DNA of 64,000 nt. It comes from Moraxella sp. ZY210820. Its GTDB lineage: Bacteria > Pseudomonadota > Gammaproteobacteria > Pseudomonadales > Moraxellaceae. Below are positions 46,550 to 54,556 of the stretch, in pieces; the first letter of the stretch is position 1, and each line of letters starts with the position of its first letter. Location of the stretch: positions 1,302,001-1,366,000 of the forward strand of contig NZ_CP089978.1 in the NCBI RefSeq assembly GCF_030674635.1, written 5' to 3'. The notes below the pieces were generated by a model. That model saw only the letters and a list, made by a program, of their open reading frames with translations. It was not told the DNA's origin and did not search any database. A program made the position numbers and the translations under genes.

Positions 46550-46626
46550 AAAGTAGCCTATATTATCTTTAATCCACGCAAAAATGGTTAGGTTATGCCT
46601 ATATTTTTAAAGTCGAAGTCCAATAA
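46550..46626 (+). pseudogene. 3'-end relic of a small membrane-protein gene
   Basis: Read with one frameshift, this stretch encodes KVAYIIFNPRK / WLGYAYIFKVEVQ and a stop. That parallels the C-terminus KVCITFNPNQKWLGYAYIFKIETQDL of the intact gene at 59914-60396, and the DNA is nearly identical over the WLGYAYIFK codons. One base is missing relative to the intact gene at about 46575-46582, giving an early TAG. It directly precedes the related intact gene at 46644, suggesting an old tandem pair now reduced to one. The rest of the 290-bp miaA-46644 gap shows nothing else. Confidence 0.7.
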
Positions 46627-46643
46627 ATCATAGGAAATATGCA

Positions 46644-47150
46644 ATGAACAGTTTCAAATTATTTTTAATCATGTTAATGACTGGATTAACATTAACTTTA
46701 TTTTATACATTATCAATACAAAGTTATAGTGGTGCAATGATGGTTGTTTTTGGATTAGGATTTTTAACACTATTCCTCATGATAGAAACTGTGATTCCAC
46801 TTGAACTGCAAAATAATAAAATATTCGGTATTGGTTTTATTATCACTTTAATTTTGTATAGCTGGATGATGCTAAAAATCAATGATATGATTATCGATTA
46901 TGCTTTTAAAAACAAAGCTCAACAACAATTTTGTGGTATTATTCAACGTGAATATAGTCAATCAATGGGTCGTGGTTCAATTTATTTTTGGCAAGTTGAA
47001 AATCCAGAAACAAAACAAACTTTTGATTTTAGAAAACATGAAAATGATAATCTCAAAATTGGTCAGCACATTTGTATTACTTATACCATCGATGAACGTT
47101 GGCAAAATACGCCTTATATTTACTCAGTAACCAAAGATTTTCAAAATTAA
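46644..47150 (+). CDS. Hypothetical small membrane protein, paralogue of 59914-60396
   Basis: I do not recognise a named family. The 168-residue protein has three hydrophobic segments (about 5-25, 31-52 and 61-80). A soluble C-terminal domain with QQFCGIIQREY, WQVENPETKQTFDF and KIGQHICITYTIDERWQNTPYIYSV follows. The spacing of the single Cys near residue 92, the CITY-like segment and the final aromatic YIY motif match the protein at 59914-60396. The two are therefore diverged paralogues. An AGGAAA ribosome-binding site lies about 8 nt before ATG 46644. Topology would place the C-terminal domain on one side of the inner membrane; which side is not determined. Confidence 0.65.
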   Translation: MNSFKLFLIMLMTGLTLTLFYTLSIQSYSGAMMVVFGLGFLTLFLMIETVIPLELQNNKIFGIGFIITLILYSWMMLKINDMIIDYAFKNKAQQQFCGIIQREYSQSMGRGSIYFWQVENPETKQTFDFRKHENDNLKIGQHICITYTIDERWQNTPYIYSVTKDFQN

Positions 47151-47261
47151 GAAAAGATGAGAGCTAATATTGCATCTCATATCCCCTTATTAAGTGCTGT
47201 TTTTAAATATGGTCTAAACCTAACCATTTTTCTTGTTTATAGGCACTATCCGAAAATAACC

Positions 47262-47535
47262 ATTCTAATTCAACAATTACCTATTTAACTGAAAGATTTT
47301 ATTTTACCAACAGGTAATATTTTATGTACAACCGCTCATCATGCTCGTGCAGTATGTCGCCGTGCTGAACGTAGTTTAATTCGTGTTCATCAACGTGATA
47401 AAAATATTCAGCCTTATGCTCTGCAATTACTCAATCGATTATCAGATTAGTTATTTGTTGCTTCTCGTAGTTTACAACGTTTAAGTAATGAAAGCGAAGT
47501 ATTATGGCAAAAAATATTGAATTTGAATAAACTTA
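47262..47535 (+). pseudogene. Decayed ATP:cob(I)alamin adenosyltransferase (PduO type)
   Basis: One forward frame reads ILIQQLPI, stop (TAA 47286), LKDFILPTG, then AHHARAVCRRAERSLI and LLNRLSD, stop (TAG 47448), LFVASRSLQRLSNESEVLW. This is the C-terminal half of a PduO-type corrinoid adenosyltransferase, whose signature is FILPGG...H.ARTVCRRAER...YLNRLSDLLFVLAR. The N-terminal half with the ATP-binding TRTGDxG motif is absent. Two in-frame stops and the missing start make it a pseudogene. It occupies most of the 513-bp gap before the NfeD gene. The remaining bases show no other feature. Confidence 0.8.
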
Positions 47536-47663
47536 TCATTCCCATCTTTACCATCAAAAAAATTAATGAAAATGATTTACATCTTAATATTTAGCTGTTA
47601 TAGTACAAATATAACTTAAGTATGATGTTTATCATATCAACATTTCAATGCTCGGAGTGAATT

Positions 47664-48116
47664 ATGCAATTAGAGCCATGGCATTGGGCAGGATTAGGTA
47701 CTGCTTTAATTATTGTTGAAATTTTCTTACCAACCTTTGCAAGTTTATGGTTTGGTTTATCTGCTTTACTTGTTGGTCTATGTTTATGGCTAATCCCTGA
47801 TTTATCATTAACAGTACAATTATTGATGTGGGGGATATTCTCTCTTATTCTAACCGTTGCTTGGTTTAAATTTATCAAACCTTTATCGATTGATAAAACT
47901 AAAGCAGGGTTACCACGTGAAAATACGATTGGACAAACAGGTATGGTCATTCAAACAGGACTTGAACATGGGCAGATTAAAGTGCGTTTTGCTATTCCTG
48001 TATTAGGTAATGATGAATGGTTTTGCCGTAGTACAGAGCCTGTACAAATTGGCGACCGTGTACAAGTTATTGATATTTTAGGTAATGACTTCTTAGTGAA
48101 ACCTTATTCATCATAG
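47664..48116 (+). CDS. NfeD family membrane protein
   Basis: The 150-residue protein is a short NfeD. N-terminal hydrophobic segments (about 8-28, 31-45 and 50-70) precede a C-terminal OB-fold domain (about 85-148, IGQTGMVIQTGLEHGQIKVRF...WFCRSTEPVQIGDRVQVIDILGNDFLVKP). NfeD proteins are almost always encoded with an SPFH/stomatin partner and are thought to support membrane microdomain or membrane protein quality control. A GGAG ribosome-binding site precedes ATG 47664, and the SPFH gene follows after 26 bp with its own AGGAG site. The two therefore form an operon. Confidence 0.9.
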   Translation: MQLEPWHWAGLGTALIIVEIFLPTFASLWFGLSALLVGLCLWLIPDLSLTVQLLMWGIFSLILTVAWFKFIKPLSIDKTKAGLPRENTIGQTGMVIQTGLEHGQIKVRFAIPVLGNDEWFCRSTEPVQIGDRVQVIDILGNDFLVKPYSS

Positions 48117-48142
48117 ACTATCATTTTTGTAGGAGTTTTTTT

Positions 48143-48988
48143 ATGGGTTTTACCATTTTTTTAGTAGCCTTAGTGATTGTTACCATTGCGATGGGGGTAC
48201 GTACCGTACCACAGGGTTATAAATATATCGTACAACGTTTAGGAAAATATCATTCAACCTTAAGCCCAGGTTTAAACTTTATTATCCCTTATATCGACCA
48301 AGTAGCTTATAAAGTAACCACTAAAGATATTGTATTGGATATTCCATCGCAAGAAGTGATTACCCGTGATAATGCTGTATTATTAATGAATGCGGTCGCA
48401 TATATCAATTTAACCACACCAGAACGTGCGGTGTATGGTATTGAAAATTATTCTTGGGGTATCCAAAATTTAGTACAAACATCATTACGTTCGATTGTGG
48501 GTGAGATGGATTTAGATGATGCATTATCATCACGAGACCATATCAAAGCCAAACTTAAATCAGCTATTTCTGATGATATTGCTGATTGGGGGATTACGTT
48601 ACGTACCGTTGAAATCCAAGATATTCGCCCATCACAAACCATGCAAGCAGCGATGGAAGCACAAGCAGCTGCTGAACGTCAACGCCGTGCAACTGTAACC
48701 AAAGCTGATGGTGAAAAACAAGCGGCTATTTTAGAAGCTGATGGTCGTTTAGAAGCATCTCGCCGTGATGCAGAAGCACAAGTTGTCTTAGCTCGTGCAT
48801 CGCAAGAAGCAATTGATATGGTAACGGCTGCTGTGGGCGATAAAGAAATCCCTGTTGCGTTCTTACTTGGCGAACAATATGTAAAAGCCATGCAAGAAAT
48901 GGCGAAATCAAATAATGCTAAAACAGTGGTTTTACCTGCTGATGTATTACAAACTATTCGTGGTATTATGGGACGTGGTGATAAATAA
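48143..48988 (+). CDS. SPFH/band 7 (stomatin-like) membrane protein, QmcA-like
   Basis: The 281-residue protein has one N-terminal membrane helix (residues 1-18). The SPFH domain (about 20-190) contains VPQGYKYIVQRLGKYHSTLSPGLNFIIPYIDQV, MNAVAYINLTTPERAVYGIENY and the conserved VQTSLRSIVGEMDLDDALSSRD segment. An Ala/Glu-rich coiled coil follows (MEAQAAAERQRRATV...RRDAEAQ), which mediates oligomerisation. It matches the QmcA/YbbK group paired with NfeD. Such proteins form large cage-like assemblies that associate with FtsH in E. coli. It ends at a good terminator. Confidence 0.92.
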   Translation: MGFTIFLVALVIVTIAMGVRTVPQGYKYIVQRLGKYHSTLSPGLNFIIPYIDQVAYKVTTKDIVLDIPSQEVITRDNAVLLMNAVAYINLTTPERAVYGIENYSWGIQNLVQTSLRSIVGEMDLDDALSSRDHIKAKLKSAISDDIADWGITLRTVEIQDIRPSQTMQAAMEAQAAAERQRRATVTKADGEKQAAILEADGRLEASRRDAEAQVVLARASQEAIDMVTAAVGDKEIPVAFLLGEQYVKAMQEMAKSNNAKTVVLPADVLQTIRGIMGRGDK

Positions 48989-49020
48989 TTTAAATCACAG
49001 ATTTTCCCTAAGCTATAAAC

Positions 49021-49053
49021 AAAATTATCCACAGAATTTGTGGATAATTTTTA
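49021..49053 (+). terminator. Terminator between convergent SPFH and queG genes
   Basis: AAAATTATCCAC (49021-49032) and GTGGATAATTTT (49040-49051) form a perfect 12-bp stem with a 7-nt loop, followed by Ts. It lies 33 bp past the SPFH stop and is symmetric enough to act in both directions. Confidence 0.85.
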
Positions 49054-49055
49054 CT

Positions 49056-49128
49056 TAATGTGAGTTCATCTGAATTACATATTTTAGCTTATCAAAATAG
49101 GTAAGTTAGATATCCCAAATTTGCGTTA
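49056..49128. repeat. Inverted-repeat element with TAATGTGAGTT ends (short copy)
   Basis: TAATGTGAGTTC (from 49056) is mirrored by ATATCCCAAATTTGCGTTA ending at 49128. The same right-hand sequence (ATATCCCAAACTCACGTTA) ends the element at 34207-34368. It is 73 bp long and non-coding. Confidence 0.5.
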
Positions 49129-49135
49129 CTTAGCT

Positions 49136-50239
49136 TTATTTAGCCAGTTGTTCTTCTATCGCCCAATCAATATGTACATTGACAATATCATCATGCATCG
49201 CTTTTCCCTGTTGTAATTGTTCAATAATCGTTGATGAATAAGGTGCATTACCCAACGCAATCGCAATATTACGTTTAAAACTTTGAAATCCTGTGCGGCG
49301 AATAGGACTGCCCTCTGTACTTGCCAAAAATGTTGTTTCGTCCCATTGCCAAATATCGAGCAAGGAAATATCATCTAGCCCATGTCTGGGTTTAAAATCA
49401 TCAACTGTGGTCAAATGTGCAAAACTATTCCATGGACAAATCAACTGACAATCATCACAACCAAAAATACGATTACCAATACCTTGCCTTAAACTTTTAT
49501 CAGCAATAATACCCTTATATTCAATAGTCAAATAAGAAATACATCGCCGTGCATCCATCTGATAAGGTGCAACGAAGGCTTGTGTTGGACAAATATCAAT
49601 ACACGCCGTACACGAACCACAATGTGCAGTAACAGGTTTATCAAAAGGTAACTCCAACGAAGTAAATAATTCACCCAATACAAAAAATGAACCTGATGTT
49701 TTGTGAATAATAAGAGTATTTTTCCCTACCCAGCCCATACCCGCTCGTTCAGCTAATGTACGTTCACAAATCGGAGCAGAATCTGCAAATGGACGGCTTT
49801 CAAACTCACCAACTTTTTCTCTAATACGTTGGGCTAGAGTTTTTAAACGTCCACGCATAATTTTATGATAATCCCGCCCTCGTGCATAACGTGCAATAAT
49901 TGCATTATTGGGAATATCTGGAATATAACGTGGTTTAGGCTTTTCCACTAAATAATTCATTCGCACACAAATAATACTTTCAGTATTGGGAACTAATAAA
50001 GTAGGATTAGCACGTTTATCTAAATTTTCTACTAAAAATCCCATATCCCCATGATAACCTTTTTCTAAAAAAGCTAAATGATGAGATATATCAATAGTTT
50101 GATGTGGGTCAGCAATCACACAGTCTGCAAATCCTAATTCATAGGCTTGTACTTTAATCCATTGTGCTAAAAAATAAGGATTATTAAAATCTTCAGCAAG
50201 AGTAATGGTTGGAATTATCACTGTGTTTTTTTTAGACAT
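49136..50239 (-). CDS. queG: Epoxyqueuosine reductase
   Basis: QueG reduces epoxyqueuosine to queuosine in tRNA wobble position 34, using cobalamin and two [4Fe-4S] clusters. I start at ATG 50239 (MSKKNTVIIP). The frame extends 13 codons to a TTG, which is less likely. The 367-residue protein shows the N-terminal cobalamin-binding region (GYHGDMGFLVENLDKRANP, then IARYARGRDYHKIMRGRL). PICERTLAERAGMGWVGKNTLIIH follows. The two ferredoxin-type cluster motifs are CGSCTACIDICPTQA and CDDCQLICPWN. A HEAT-like C-terminus ends the protein. Its usual neighbours nnrD/tsaE are not here. Confidence 0.95.
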   Translation of the reverse strand: MSKKNTVIIPTITLAEDFNNPYFLAQWIKVQAYELGFADCVIADPHQTIDISHHLAFLEKGYHGDMGFLVENLDKRANPTLLVPNTESIICVRMNYLVEKPKPRYIPDIPNNAIIARYARGRDYHKIMRGRLKTLAQRIREKVGEFESRPFADSAPICERTLAERAGMGWVGKNTLIIHKTSGSFFVLGELFTSLELPFDKPVTAHCGSCTACIDICPTQAFVAPYQMDARRCISYLTIEYKGIIADKSLRQGIGNRIFGCDDCQLICPWNSFAHLTTVDDFKPRHGLDDISLLDIWQWDETTFLASTEGSPIRRTGFQSFKRNIAIALGNAPYSSTIIEQLQQGKAMHDDIVNVHIDWAIEEQLAK

Positions 50240-50458
50240 AAATATGAAATCATTATTAAACTTTGCGTATTCTAACAAATTTAATCACTAGATAAAATGC
50301 TCACATTAGTCTATTTTTTAAACAAACAATTTTTTTATTTTTTTTACTTTTTTACTTGACTTTTTAACCTTGCTTTTTAATCAAATAGATAGAAAATTAT
50401 CTTGATTTTATTTTGTGCAGTTCATTTTTAAAAGAAAATAATTTTCAATTTGTCAAGA

Positions 50459-50524
50459 TTGTATTTTCATTAAAAATACCGTATCTTGTGCTACATCAAA
50501 AATTAAACCACTAAGTATTGTGGT
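50459..50524 (+). promoter_or_regulatory. nrdA promoter with two NrdR-box-like sites
   Basis: ATACCGTATCTTGTGC (50476-50491) and CCACTAAGTATTGTGG (50508-50523) resemble the NrdR box (consensus acaCwAtATaTwGtgt). They start 32 bp apart, about three helical turns, as expected for paired NrdR boxes. The second is framed by perfect ACCAC/GTGGT arms. A possible promoter TTGTAT (50459)-N17-TATCTT (50482) has its -10 inside the first box, consistent with repression. The rest of the ~390-bp queG-nrdA gap is T-rich with no gene. Confidence 0.6.
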
Positions 50525-50627
50525 AAAGTTTTAAAACTCAATCAATATCTAGTTTATTTTTTCGTCCTTGATTTGATTCGGTTTTAAAATTATTCACATA
50601 AAAAATTCATTTTTTATTGAGGTTTAT

Positions 50628-53429
50628 ATGACATTAGTTTCTGCGGTTCCTGGACAAATTCAAGTCATTAAGCGTACAGGAGATGTTGTAGCATTCGATG
50701 CACAAAAAATTTCCGTTGCTATTGGTAAAGCATTTTTGGAAGTTGAAGGCTCACAAATTGTCAATTCAAGTAGCGTGCATGACCGTATTGCTGATTTAAC
50801 TGAAAAAGTGTTAATGACCTTTAAACGCCGTTTACCCTCTGGTGGAACAATCCATATCGAAGAAATTCAAGACCAAGTTGAATTAGAACTTATGCGTGCA
50901 GGCGAACAAAAAATCGCTCGTGCTTATGTGATTTATCGTGAAGAACAGGCAAAGAAACGTAAAATGCAACAACAAAATGATGAACAACATCACCCTACAC
51001 TACAAGTGACTGATAAAAATGGTGAATTACAGCCACTCAATTTAACCGCATTAACACAACATATTACCAAAGCAAGTGAAGGCTTGGAAAATATTGATAT
51101 TCAAGCTATTGTTGATGAAACTGTGCGTAATTTATACAATGGCGTACGTGAATCTGATATTTCAACAGCGATGATGATGGCAACTCGTACTCGTATTGAG
51201 CGAGAGCCTAATTATAGCTATGTAACAGCACGTTTATTACGCCATGAATTAGTCAATGATGGTTTAACTTTTTTAGGTTTAGATGTTAATACACCTGAAA
51301 ATGAGGCCTTAGAAACTTTCTTGAAAAAAGGGGTTGAATTAGAATTATTATCGCCAGAATTACTTAATTTTGACTTTAAACAACTTGCCGATGCGATTCA
51401 ACCTGAACGTTCAAATCAATTTACTTATTTAGGTTTACAAACCTTATTTGACCGTTATTTCTTACATCATAAAGGTATTCGTTTTGAATTACCACAATTA
51501 TTCTTTATGCGTGTATCAATGGGCTTGGCACTCAATGAGCCTGAGCGTGAGAAACGTGCGATTGAGTTTTATAACCTATTATCAAGTTTTGATTATATGG
51601 CTTCTACGCCGACTTTATTTAACTCAGGTACATTACGCCCACAATTATCAAGCTGTTATTTAACCACTGTTCCAGATGACTTATATGGCATTTATAGTGC
51701 AATGCGTGATAATGCCATGCTTTCAAAATGGGCTGGTGGTTTAGGTAATGACTGGACTTCAGTGCGTGCTTTAAACTCATATATCAAAGGTACTAATGGT
51801 AAATCTCAAGGTGTAGTGCCTTTCTTAAAAGTAGCAAATGATACAGCGGTTGCAGTCAATCAAGGTGGTAAGCGTAAAGGTGCGATGTGTGCCTATCTTG
51901 AAACTTGGCATTTAGATATTGAAGAGTTTTTAGAGTTACGCAAAAATACAGGTGATGACCGCCGCCGTACCCATGATATGAATACAGCAAACTGGATTCC
52001 AGATTTGTTTATGCAACGTGTGATTAATGGCGAAGATTGGACATTATTTACCCCATCTGAAGTACCTGATTTGCATGATTTAACAGGTTTAGCATTTGCT
52101 GAACGTTATACGCATTATGAAAGTATTGCCAAAGAACAAGGCTTTTTACACAAAAAAATTAAAGCACAAGATTTATGGCGTAAAATGTTGTCAATGGTTT
52201 TTGAAACAGGACATCCATGGCTTACCTTTAAAGATGTGTGTAATTTACGTTCACCGCAACAACACGTTGGTGTCGTGCATTCATCAAACTTATGTACAGA
52301 AATTACCTTAAATACGAGTGAAGATGAAATTGCAGTATGTAACTTAGGTTCAATTAACCTAGTACAACACGTTAAAGGCGGTGTACTTGACCAAGAAAAA
52401 TTGGCAAAAACCATTAAAACTGCCATTCGTATGCTCGATAACGTCATTGATATTAACTACTATGCGGTACCACAAGCGAAAAATTCTAACTTACGCCATC
52501 GTCCGATTGGTATGGGTATCATGGGCTTCCAAGATGCACTTTATGAAATGAATATCGCTTATAACTCACAACAAGCGGTTGATTTTGCTGATGAATCAAT
52601 GGAAGTGATTAGCTATCATGCTATTCAAGCTTCAAGTGATTTAGCCATTGAACGTGGTAAATATGAAACATATCAAGGTTCATTATGGGATCAAGGCATT
52701 TTACCAATCGATTCTTTAGACATCGTACAGAAAAACCGCCCAGAAGGTATGTTTGAAGTTGATAGAACACAACGTTTGGATTGGGATAGTTTACGTCAAA
52801 AAGTACAAAAAGACGGTATGCGTAACTCAAATGTGATGGCTATTGCTCCAACTGCAACTATTTCAAATATTTGTGGTGTATCACAATCGATTGAACCGAC
52901 ATATCAAAATTTATATGTAAAATCAAACCTTTCTGGTGAATTTACTGTGATTAACCCATATCTTGTCAATGCGTTAAAAGAGCGTGATTTATGGGACGTA
53001 GTGATGGTCAATGATTTAAAACACTATGATGGTTCAGTGCAAAAAATCGCCCGTATTCCTGATGATTTAAAAGCGATGTTTGCAACTGCCTTTGAAGTTG
53101 AACCACGTTGGATTGTTGAAGCTGCATCTCGCCGTCAAAAATGGATTGACCAAGCTCAATCATTAAACTTGTATATTGCAGGGGCTGATGGTAAAAAACT
53201 TGACCGTACTTATAAAATGGCATGGTTGCGTGGGTTAAAAACAACTTATTATTTGCGTGCATTAGCAGCGACTTCGACTGAAAAATCGACTATTCACACA
53301 GGTGCTTTAAATGCGGTTAAACCTGTAGCGATTAATCCAACACCAGCAGTCGATAGTGGTTTTAACAGTCCTGCACCTGTACCAAATGCGTGTAGTATTG
53401 ATAATCCTGATTGTGAAAGTTGTCAGTAA
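50628..53429 (+). CDS. nrdA: Ribonucleoside-diphosphate reductase class Ia, alpha subunit
   Basis: NrdA holds the active site and allosteric sites that reduce NDPs to dNDPs. The 933-residue protein starts with an ATP-cone (about 14-105, IKRTGDVVAFDAQKI). A second cone-like segment follows (about 125-220, LQVTDKNGELQPLNLTALTQHI), as in Pseudomonas NrdA, where the second is degenerate. The catalytic barrel has LSSCYL and NLCTEITL...CNLGSINL for the reducing cysteine set, and RHRPIGMGIMGFQDALY. A PTATISNICGVSQSIEPTY loop follows, and the C-terminal shuttle pair is C929/C932. GAGG precedes the ATG. An Abi_2 gene begins 3 nt after the stop and nrdB follows that. Confidence 0.97.
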   Translation: MTLVSAVPGQIQVIKRTGDVVAFDAQKISVAIGKAFLEVEGSQIVNSSSVHDRIADLTEKVLMTFKRRLPSGGTIHIEEIQDQVELELMRAGEQKIARAYVIYREEQAKKRKMQQQNDEQHHPTLQVTDKNGELQPLNLTALTQHITKASEGLENIDIQAIVDETVRNLYNGVRESDISTAMMMATRTRIEREPNYSYVTARLLRHELVNDGLTFLGLDVNTPENEALETFLKKGVELELLSPELLNFDFKQLADAIQPERSNQFTYLGLQTLFDRYFLHHKGIRFELPQLFFMRVSMGLALNEPEREKRAIEFYNLLSSFDYMASTPTLFNSGTLRPQLSSCYLTTVPDDLYGIYSAMRDNAMLSKWAGGLGNDWTSVRALNSYIKGTNGKSQGVVPFLKVANDTAVAVNQGGKRKGAMCAYLETWHLDIEEFLELRKNTGDDRRRTHDMNTANWIPDLFMQRVINGEDWTLFTPSEVPDLHDLTGLAFAERYTHYESIAKEQGFLHKKIKAQDLWRKMLSMVFETGHPWLTFKDVCNLRSPQQHVGVVHSSNLCTEITLNTSEDEIAVCNLGSINLVQHVKGGVLDQEKLAKTIKTAIRMLDNVIDINYYAVPQAKNSNLRHRPIGMGIMGFQDALYEMNIAYNSQQAVDFADESMEVISYHAIQASSDLAIERGKYETYQGSLWDQGILPIDSLDIVQKNRPEGMFEVDRTQRLDWDSLRQKVQKDGMRNSNVMAIAPTATISNICGVSQSIEPTYQNLYVKSNLSGEFTVINPYLVNALKERDLWDVVMVNDLKHYDGSVQKIARIPDDLKAMFATAFEVEPRWIVEAASRRQKWIDQAQSLNLYIAGADGKKLDRTYKMAWLRGLKTTYYLRALAATSTEKSTIHTGALNAVKPVAINPTPAVDSGFNSPAPVPNACSIDNPDCESCQ

Positions 53430-53432
53430 ATT

Positions 53433-54356
53433 ATGAGTTTTTTCCAATTATTGAAACCATCAACAACTGTTCATCAACAATTAGCCATGCTTAAATCTCG
53501 TGGTTTGATTGTTGATGATGAAAGTCGTGCGTTGCATTATTTGGGAAATATTGGATATTATCGTTTAAGTGGCTATTTTTATTCATTTCGTCAATATGAT
53601 TTAACATCAAAAAAAATTCAGCGAAAAGATGAATTTATGAAGGATAGCCATTTTAATGATATATTACAACTTTATTTATTTGATAAAAAATTACGATTAT
53701 TGGCTTTTGATGCTTTAGAACGTATTGAAATGGCTTTAAGAGTTGATATTGGTAATGCTTTAGCTCGTAGAAGTCCGAATGCTCATGAAAATATTGAATA
53801 TCTTGACCATAAACAGACAACAGCTCATATAACATGGCTTGCTCAATATTATAATTTAGTTACACGTGCCAAAAATCAAGATTTTATTCAACACAATTTA
53901 AGTCAATATGGGCGTTTACCTGTATGGGTTGCATGTGAAATTTTAGATTTTGGAACCTTAACTCGTTTATATAATCTATTACAGCCAAGTGATAAAGAGT
54001 ATATTGCAAAAAAATATAACTCTAATTCTAAACAATTTACAGATTGGCTCGATAGTTTAAGGTTTATTCGCAATACGTCAGCTCATCATTCTCGTTTATG
54101 GAATGCTAATATCACTTCTCGTATTGATATAAAAAAATCTTTTCCAAATCGTCGTAAATTACATCATTTGGAAAATCATAAACCTTTTATTTATTTTGTT
54201 CTAATACAACATTTTTTAAATGTGATTTCACCAAAATCAACATGGACAACACGTTTAATTGATTTAATAGAACTTGAATTTCCAATTGTTGAAAATAAAG
54301 CAATCCATTTAAAAGATTTCGGTTGTACTGAACATTTTAAAGAATTATTAGTGTAG
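53433..54356 (+). CDS. Abi_2 (AbiD/AbiF-type) putative phage abortive-infection protein
   Basis: The 307-residue cytoplasmic protein has the hallmarks of the Abi_2 family: the N-terminal HQQLAMLKSRGLIVDDE and LGNIGYYRLSGYFYSF segments (14-52), then LFDKKLRLLAFDALERIEMALR (82-103). A C-terminal LRFIRNTSAHHSRLWN (209-224) contains the HEPN RNxxxH motif (R213, N214, H218). HEPN proteins are often RNases, and AbiD/AbiF proteins abort phage infection in lactococci. The gene starts 3 nt after the nrdA stop with no clear ribosome-binding site, which suggests coupling to nrdA translation. nrdB lies 200 bp downstream. Codon use looks like its neighbours. Defence function is inferred from family. Confidence 0.85.
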   Translation: MSFFQLLKPSTTVHQQLAMLKSRGLIVDDESRALHYLGNIGYYRLSGYFYSFRQYDLTSKKIQRKDEFMKDSHFNDILQLYLFDKKLRLLAFDALERIEMALRVDIGNALARRSPNAHENIEYLDHKQTTAHITWLAQYYNLVTRAKNQDFIQHNLSQYGRLPVWVACEILDFGTLTRLYNLLQPSDKEYIAKKYNSNSKQFTDWLDSLRFIRNTSAHHSRLWNANITSRIDIKKSFPNRRKLHHLENHKPFIYFVLIQHFLNVISPKSTWTTRLIDLIELEFPIVENKAIHLKDFGCTEHFKELLV

Positions 54357-54365
54357 AGATAGAAA

Positions 54366-54431
54366 GCCCCTGAGTGCTTATACTTCCATATTTATCTAAA
54401 ATAAATATCATAGTAGGCAGGTTCAGGGGGC
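54366..54431. promoter_or_regulatory. Structured intergenic segment between the abi gene and nrdB
   Basis: GCCCCTGA (54366-54373) is inverted at 54423-54431 (one extra G). Inside it ATATTTAT/ATAAATAT (54388-54395 with 54401-54408) form a perfect 8-bp hairpin. No U-run follows the outer stem, so it is not a classic terminator. It could be a leader or processing element, or the scar of an insertion. The palindrome GACTATAGTC is at 54460-54469. Confidence 0.4.
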
Positions 54432-54556
54432 ATATTAAGTATATTATGCAATGATTGGCGACTATAGTCAATCTAAAAATTAAACAACTGGTTTCAGTTA
54501 AATAAGCGGTTATTCTATCCTATTGATAAATAACCAAAAATAAGAGGTATCTCATC

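Noticed and set aside
50330-50365. TTGACT in the T-rich tract as the nrdA -35
   Set aside because: No acceptable -10 lies 16-18 nt downstream. The TTGTAT/TATCTT pair overlapping the NrdR-like box fits better.
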